A stretch of 18,857 nucleotides of DNA. It comes from an uncultured Erysipelotrichaceae bacterium (GTDB taxonomy: Bacteria; Bacillota_I; Bacilli_A; RFN20; CAG-826). The first letter of the stretch is position 1, and each line of letters starts with the position of its first letter. This document shows, in pieces, positions 15,018-18,857 of this stretch. The notes under the pieces were generated by a model, which was given only the letters and a program-made list of their open reading frames with translations, made no database searches and was not told the origin of the DNA. The stretch is taken from contig CADCCA010000034.1 of the NCBI GenBank assembly GCA_902799855.1, positions 1 through 18,857 on the forward strand. The letters are read 5' to 3'. Position numbers and translations under genes: made by a program.

Positions 15018-15614
15018 GTTTCTTCTAAATAAGAACCAAATGATTTCTAGTATTTGTAGTGGCACCGCCACGATGAAGATCAATGGTAAATTAGCGACAT
15101 TCACAATTAATAGTGTGAAGTAAATTGTCATTGCAGATGACCAAATAATAATGGAAGTATCAATCATTCTTAAGAAGCGGTGATGATATATGAAATCCCA
15201 CACAAGAAGAATGATACCGGTAATAACAATGCCATAGATAAACACTAACCATGTTTGGAACGACACATTTTTATCAAGAAGAGTGCTTAATAAGAAGAAA
15301 GTCAATAAAGTCACTAACCAGCCAATACCAACAGAAAGAAGTTTGATATAGATTTGTTTTCTTAATGAATGGTTAGTGGTGATCACTTTCTTATGTTCAG
15401 GAATATAGAAATCATCAACAGTAATGCCATAGAAATCCGCTAATGATTTCAAAACGAAAACATCAGGGAAGCCTTCGCCTCTTTCCCATTTAGAAACTGA
15501 TTTATCAGAATAATTAAACTTTTCCGCAAGTTCGAGTTGGGTTAAACCACTCGCTTTGCGGTAATAAGCAAGGTTCTTAGCTAATAATTCTTGTTGATTG
15601 ATTTCTTTTTCCAT
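14994..15614 (-). CDS. XRE-family helix-turn-helix regulator with four membrane segments
   Basis: The protein has 206 residues from the ATG at 15614; a GTG at 15650 would add a non-conserved-looking MQLILKSTSSKI. An N-terminal HTH_3 domain (about residues 8-62, LAYYRKASGLTQLELAEKFNYSDKSVSKWERGEGFPDVFVLKSLADFYGITVDDF) is followed by four hydrophobic segments and a basic tail. Such proteins are probably membrane-tethered regulators of small local regulons; the signal and target are unknown. It follows the glycosyltransferase gene by 55 nt on the same strand. An inverted repeat upstream (TTGCA at 15645-15649 and TGCAA at 15656-15660) could be its operator. No ribosome site is evident. Confidence 0.82.
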   Translation of the reverse strand: MEKEINQQELLAKNLAYYRKASGLTQLELAEKFNYSDKSVSKWERGEGFPDVFVLKSLADFYGITVDDFYIPEHKKVITTNHSLRKQIYIKLLSVGIGWLVTLLTFFLLSTLLDKNVSFQTWLVFIYGIVITGIILLVWDFIYHHRFLRMIDTSIIIWSSAMTIYFTLLIVNVANLPLIFIVAVPLQILEIIWFLFRRNKKRTGTK

Positions 15615-15642
15615 AATTTTGCTGCTAGTTGATTTTAGTATT

Positions 15643-15666
15643 AATTGCACATTAATGCAAACAATT
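15643..15666. promoter_or_regulatory. Possible operator upstream of the XRE gene
   Basis: Nested inverted repeats AATTG/CAATT and TTGCA/TGCAA flank ATTAAT, about 30 nt before the XRE start. Autoregulation is the simplest reading but is only inferred. Confidence 0.3.
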
Positions 15667-15669
15667 GGC

Positions 15670-16833
15670 TTAGTCTCTTTGCTTCAAAAACTGTTTTAAA
15701 AAGAGAATGACTTTGTGATTGATAACTGACATTGAATATAACTTATTCACATCAGCGTTAGCCTTTTTAATTATAGCCTCTTTACTATCTTTGTTCATGT
15801 CCAATGCTTGGACAAATCCAGCGATAATGTCTTCTTTTTCTGAAGAATTAATCCATATGGCATCATCGCTAAAGTTCTTTTGTAATTTACTATTTCTAAC
15901 CGATAAGGTTAAAGCGCTGCTATTAAGATAATCTAAAACGATATTTGGTATTAAATAACGATCGAAGTCTTCGGAATATGGACGAGGATTAACGTTTAAC
16001 ACTGATCCATTCGCCAAAGATAAGGCTAAATCGCTAGATATCTTACCTAAATATTTGATATTTGTGTGACCATTAACGGCTTTATTAATCTTTTCTTCGT
16101 TAGCGTGATAGCCAGCGATGACAAGATTTAGATCTTCTCTATTAAAACTTGTGAAAGCGTTAATTAAATCATAAACGCCATATTTTTCTTCTAAATCGCC
16201 ATAGTAATAAATGTAATTACCGTATTCTTTGACATCGATGTTTCTAAATTTGTTTTCTAAAACACCTTCGATGGTTAAGTTAGCGCGGTTTTGCTTGTTA
16301 AATAATTCATTTAATCCAGAAGTAAGAGTAATATAACCTGATAAATCATCCGCTAAACTATGGAGGTATCTAGTATAGGAAACACCTGTATCTCTAATAC
16401 CGCTTGGTGTGTAATTGCAAACACCAATAATTGGTAAACCATATGTTTTTGCAAATGAAGTAGAACACTTTAAAAGAAGTGGATTAAGAGTGTCGGTTAA
16501 GATAATGCAATCTTTTAGATTCATTTTGCTCAACATCTTTTTGATTTGAGATTTAGTGGATGAATCACGGAATAATTTATTTCTCTTAATTTCAAGATAA
16601 TGCCAGTTTATTTTGCCTTCTTGCTCATTCGCGGCTTGAAGCATTTTTAAATTGCAATATTTGCGGGAAAATGGACGGGCTGAAAAAACTTCCACTTCAT
16701 GAGTTAACGCTAATGATCTAATCAATCGATTGTGAAGAGATTGAATAGAAGTGTTTAAAGATGCATCCCAACTACAGATGAAGGAATTGTAATAATCTTT
16801 CTCACACGCCGTCGTAAAATAGATGATTTTCAT
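15670..16833 (-). CDS. Glycosyltransferase, GT-B fold (group 1/GT4-like)
   Basis: A 387-residue cytosolic or membrane-associated transferase. The C-terminal half shows the group 1 pattern: GNYIYYYGDLEEKYGVYDLINAFTSF, LNLVIAGYHANEEKI, NIKYLGKISSDLALSLANGSVLNVNPRPYSEDFDRYLIPNIVLDYLNSSALTLS. The last stretch occupies the place of the donor-binding E-x7-E loop, though the canonical EGFG-like glutamates are not obvious. The N-terminal half is less typical (MKIIYFTTACEKDYYNSFICSWD). It may act on cell-surface glycans or glycolipids; acceptor and donor are unknown. There is no polysaccharide cluster around it; the next gene downstream is the XRE regulator. Confidence 0.78.
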   Translation of the reverse strand: MKIIYFTTACEKDYYNSFICSWDASLNTSIQSLHNRLIRSLALTHEVEVFSARPFSRKYCNLKMLQAANEQEGKINWHYLEIKRNKLFRDSSTKSQIKKMLSKMNLKDCIILTDTLNPLLLKCSTSFAKTYGLPIIGVCNYTPSGIRDTGVSYTRYLHSLADDLSGYITLTSGLNELFNKQNRANLTIEGVLENKFRNIDVKEYGNYIYYYGDLEEKYGVYDLINAFTSFNREDLNLVIAGYHANEEKINKAVNGHTNIKYLGKISSDLALSLANGSVLNVNPRPYSEDFDRYLIPNIVLDYLNSSALTLSVRNSKLQKNFSDDAIWINSSEKEDIIAGFVQALDMNKDSKEAIIKKANADVNKLYSMSVINHKVILFLKQFLKQRD

Positions 16834-16846
16834 ATTATCTGCCTTC

Positions 16847-16864
16847 GTTTAGTTTACACTAAAC
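16847..16864. promoter_or_regulatory. Palindromic operator candidate before the glycosyltransferase gene
   Basis: An 18-bp palindrome (GTTTAGTTTACACTAAAC; a perfect palindrome but for one mismatched position pair in the core) sits just downstream of the probable minus-strand -10 (TATAAT, complement of 16871-16876) and 14 bp from the start codon. Its position suits a repressor site. Confidence 0.45.
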
Positions 16865-16870
16865 CCAAGT

Positions 16871-16876
16871 ATTATA
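16871..16876 (-). promoter_or_regulatory. -10 box of the glycosyltransferase gene
   Basis: On the minus strand this reads TATAAT, with a weak TTTCTT at about 17 nt upstream. The predicted start falls in or next to the palindrome at 16847-16864. Confidence 0.5.
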
Positions 16877-16908
16877 AAAGTTTGTATCAATAAAAGAAAC
16901 AAAAATGT

Positions 16909-16914
16909 TAGAAT
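16909..16914 (+). promoter_or_regulatory. Extended -10 of ung, leaderless start
   Basis: TGT-TAGAAT (16906-16914) leaves six bases before the ATG, so transcription would begin at or next to the start codon. No Shine-Dalgarno is present. Confidence 0.55.
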
Positions 16915-16920
16915 TGGCGT

Positions 16921-17595
16921 ATGGAAAATATTGCAAAGTCCTGGAGTGAATTCTTTCATCAAATCCAAGATGAAGAATTTTGTGAAAAACTTAACAAGTT
17001 TCTCAATAAAGAATATCAAGAATATACTTGTTATCCACCTAGAGAACTTCTTTTTAACGCTTTCAAACTTACTCCATTAGATAAAGTAAGAGTTGTAATC
17101 GTGGGACAAGACCCATATCATGAACCAAATCAAGCAATGGGATTATCTTTCTCTGTACCAAAAGGAGTAAAGGTTCCTCCATCATTAGTTAACATCTATA
17201 AAGAGATTGCTCAAGAATATAATTGCAAGATGGATTTCTCTTCTGGTGACTTAACCTATTTAGCAAAACAAGGCGTTCTTCTTTTAAACTCAATTTTATC
17301 CGTTAGAGCGCATCAAGCTTTGAGCCATAATACAGAAGAGTATCGCTTGTTTTTATCTCGTGTTTTAGAAGTTTTAGATCATCAAAAGCAACCAATAGTT
17401 TTCTTGCTTTGGGGTGGTCCAGCACGAAAATTAAAGGGCTATTTGCATAACCCTTCACATTTAATATTAGAATGTATTCATCCATCTCCTTTAGCCGCAA
17501 ATCATGGTGGTTGGTTTGGTAATAATCACTTCAAATTAGTGAATGCATACCTCAAAAATAATGGACAAAAAGAAATAAAATGGGCAAATCTCTAA
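16921..17595 (+). CDS. ung: Uracil-DNA glycosylase, family 1
   Basis: A 224-residue enzyme that removes uracil from DNA to start base-excision repair. The catalytic motifs are exact: GQDPYH with D64 and H67, and HPSPLAANHGG with H187, matching the well-known E. coli residue numbers. AMGLSFSVPKGVKVPPSLVNIYKEI and LLLNSILSVRAHQALSH are also family signatures. The single-gene transcript appears leaderless. Its stop codon lies inside the terminator stem that follows. Confidence 0.97.
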   Translation: MENIAKSWSEFFHQIQDEEFCEKLNKFLNKEYQEYTCYPPRELLFNAFKLTPLDKVRVVIVGQDPYHEPNQAMGLSFSVPKGVKVPPSLVNIYKEIAQEYNCKMDFSSGDLTYLAKQGVLLLNSILSVRAHQALSHNTEEYRLFLSRVLEVLDHQKQPIVFLLWGGPARKLKGYLHNPSHLILECIHPSPLAANHGGWFGNNHFKLVNAYLKNNGQKEIKWANL

Positions 17596-17620
17596 TTGTG
17601 AGAAATGCCCATATTTTTTT
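17580..17620. terminator. Bidirectional terminator after ung
   Basis: TGGGCA (17581-17586) with TGCCCA (17606-17611), and inner TCTC (17589-17592) with GAGA (17600-17603). T7 follows on the plus strand and a T-rich stretch on the minus strand. It serves both ung and the converging S-component gene. Confidence 0.8.
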
Positions 17621-17639
17621 AAGAGAGTTGGAAAAAAGA

Positions 17640-18755
17640 TTAAGCGGCTTCCTTTGCTTCTTCCTCTTGTTCTTCTTCAACTTTATGCAAGTTGTTAATT
17701 TTAATAAGTGGACGATAAATCGCCATTAAAGCAATGATGGAAATTAAGCCTGAAAGTGGAATATAGAATGCGTTATATTCTAATGCTGCTTTTAATGAAT
17801 ATTGATAAACTACAATTGATGAAACATTTGAACCGATATAGCGGATTAAAATTGATAATAAACCACCAATGAAAATGAAGAACAATCCTTTTTTATTGTA
17901 GTTAGTTTGATCTTCACTAAAGATATATTTTCTAAAGAAGCCTAAAGCGGCAACTGAACCAAATCCGATAAGGTAATCGAATGGGTAGCAGGCAAATCCA
18001 TAACCATCGATTAAACAACTTACCAAACCATAAACAATGCCGCCTGCAATGAAGCCATGTTGTGGTCCATACCTTAAAGCGATAATCATAAGTGGAAGCA
18101 TTTGGAGATTGATTGAGCCACCAGTTGGACCAATAGGAATCTTAATGAAATCCAAGATGAGAGCCAGCGAAATTAAAACGCCTTCTTCAACAATTTGTCT
18201 TGTTGTTCTTTTTTGATTGAATAAAGTAGTGCAAGCAAATGCGATGTTCGAGAAGACAATACCTAAATATGCACCCCAAGATAACGAAACACCATGCACA
18301 GAAACACTGTCGACTGTTTGTTCGGCGTTTGTTTCGTTAACAACTTTGGCGTAATCCATAATCGCGTTTTCTTCTGATTCAAAGAAAAACTTCGAAAGGA
18401 TGAACATACACATCGCTAATAAAAAAGCAATGCCACCAGCAGTTAGTAGATCTTTTTTAAATTTGCTTAATGCCACGAGAATAATACCAACAACTATAAT
18501 TCCAAGTGTGATATAGATTGTGTAATTCAATTTAAAACCTGTTGTTATGTAAGTAATTAAACTTACACCATAGACATAGTCTAATTTTGCTTGTTTGCCG
18601 GTTGAGATATTAGTAACTTTTTCTCTAATTTCGTAGTTAACGACAGGCAACAAAGTAAATAAAATTGCAAGAACTGCAAACGCAATGGCCATCAACCATG
18701 CGTACTTTTTGAAAAAATTTCGTATTTTTTCGAAAAATGATTTGTTATTTTCCAT
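17640..18755 (-). CDS. ThiT-like ECF transporter S component with N-terminal membrane extension
   Basis: The protein has 371 residues. About residues 185-350 match the ThiT fold: EEGVLISLALILDFIKIPIGPTGGSINLQMLPLMIIALRYGPQHGFIAGGIVYGLVS, then CYPFDYLIGFGSVAALGF. S components bind a vitamin and dock on a shared EcfAAT module, which is not in this window. ThiT proteins are usually about 180-200 residues. Here ~185 extra residues with about four to five membrane segments precede the domain. In the segment where ThiT usually has RF-x-x-H-x-x-SG and aromatic residues, this protein has RYIGSNVSSIVVYQ, so thiamine contacts may be altered. A Glu-rich tail ends it. No TPP riboswitch is visible in the 102 nt upstream. 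The substrate is therefore uncertain. Confidence 0.75.
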   Translation of the reverse strand: MENNKSFFEKIRNFFKKYAWLMAIAFAVLAILFTLLPVVNYEIREKVTNISTGKQAKLDYVYGVSLITYITTGFKLNYTIYITLGIIVVGIILVALSKFKKDLLTAGGIAFLLAMCMFILSKFFFESEENAIMDYAKVVNETNAEQTVDSVSVHGVSLSWGAYLGIVFSNIAFACTTLFNQKRTTRQIVEEGVLISLALILDFIKIPIGPTGGSINLQMLPLMIIALRYGPQHGFIAGGIVYGLVSCLIDGYGFACYPFDYLIGFGSVAALGFFRKYIFSEDQTNYNKKGLFFIFIGGLLSILIRYIGSNVSSIVVYQYSLKAALEYNAFYIPLSGLISIIALMAIYRPLIKINNLHKVEEEQEEEAKEAA

Positions 18756-18764
18756 AACAATCGT

Positions 18765-18816
18765 ATTATTCAGTTAAGCCTAGTTTGATGACTGAATAAT
18801 TTCTCCTTTCTAGGCT
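18765..18816 (-). promoter_or_regulatory. Interlocking inverted repeats in the ThiT-like gene leader
   Basis: ATTATTCAGT (18765-18774) is a perfect complement of ACTGAATAAT (18791-18800). AGCCTAG (18777-18783) is a perfect complement of CTAGGCT (18810-18816). The two pairs interlock, so they form either a pseudoknot or two exclusive hairpins, ending 9 nt before the start codon. On the transcript the internal loop holds AAAGGAG. This suits a cis-acting RNA switch, but no known class is recognised. Confidence 0.5.
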
Positions 18817-18857
18817 ATAATTTCTATATGCTGTGTACCTGTCTCATACTATTGCCA

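Noticed and set aside
18756..18857. TPP or preQ1 riboswitch before the ThiT-like gene
   Set aside because: The CUGAGA and ACCUGA-type TPP motifs and the preQ1 A-rich tail pattern are not seen, though the window ends 102 nt upstream and more leader could lie outside.
1..18857. CRISPR array or phage genes
   Set aside because: No regularly spaced repeats and no structural, integrase or packaging genes; the only mobile element is the IS3 pair.

Overview
The window is AT-rich bacterial DNA with standard-code genes, strong AGGAGG ribosome sites on operon genes, intrinsic terminators after most units, a single-membrane lipoprotein transporter and an ECF-type S component. This fits a low-GC Bacillota, probably a gut-associated Bacilli/Erysipelotrichales/RF39-like lineage. 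The lineage is inferred from gene families and style, not from a marker tree.

Layout. 2-888: 3' part of an AraC-family regulator broken by a perfect 53-bp tandem duplication. 889-1119: hairpin-rich spacer ending in a terminator. 1120-1514: tmRNA (ssrA) with an unusual tag. 1526-2949: intact IS3-family orfA/orfB starting 12 nt after the tmRNA CCA end, with a possible -1 frameshift site, then a terminator. 3184-6996 and 7192-10847: two paralogous units, each a large membrane-anchored GH3 beta-glycosidase with reversed domain order plus a small single-pass membrane protein with a CBM-like ectodomain. Each unit ends in a similar terminator. In the first unit the GH3 gene is split by a frameshift. 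In the second the Fn3 domain is shortened.

10912-14107: a three-gene ABC transporter operon of the TrpXYZ type (lipoprotein, permease, ATPase). Its ~195-nt leader encodes the 18-residue peptide MKRAFYYFYSYYYPRGNQ, with six Tyr and two Phe in nine residues. The peptide is followed by a chain of mutually exclusive helices ending in a terminator hairpin. This looks like ribosome-mediated, tyrosine-sensing transcription attenuation and is the most interesting signal here; it suggests the transporter imports tyrosine or aromatic amino acids. The ATPase also carries a ~75-residue charged insert between its signature motif and Walker B.

14126-18755: degV, then on the minus strand a membrane-linked XRE regulator and a GT-B glycosyltransferase, then ung (+), and a ThiT-like ECF S component (-) with an extra N-terminal membrane domain and an interlocking inverted-repeat leader. 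degV and ung appear to have very short or no 5' UTRs.
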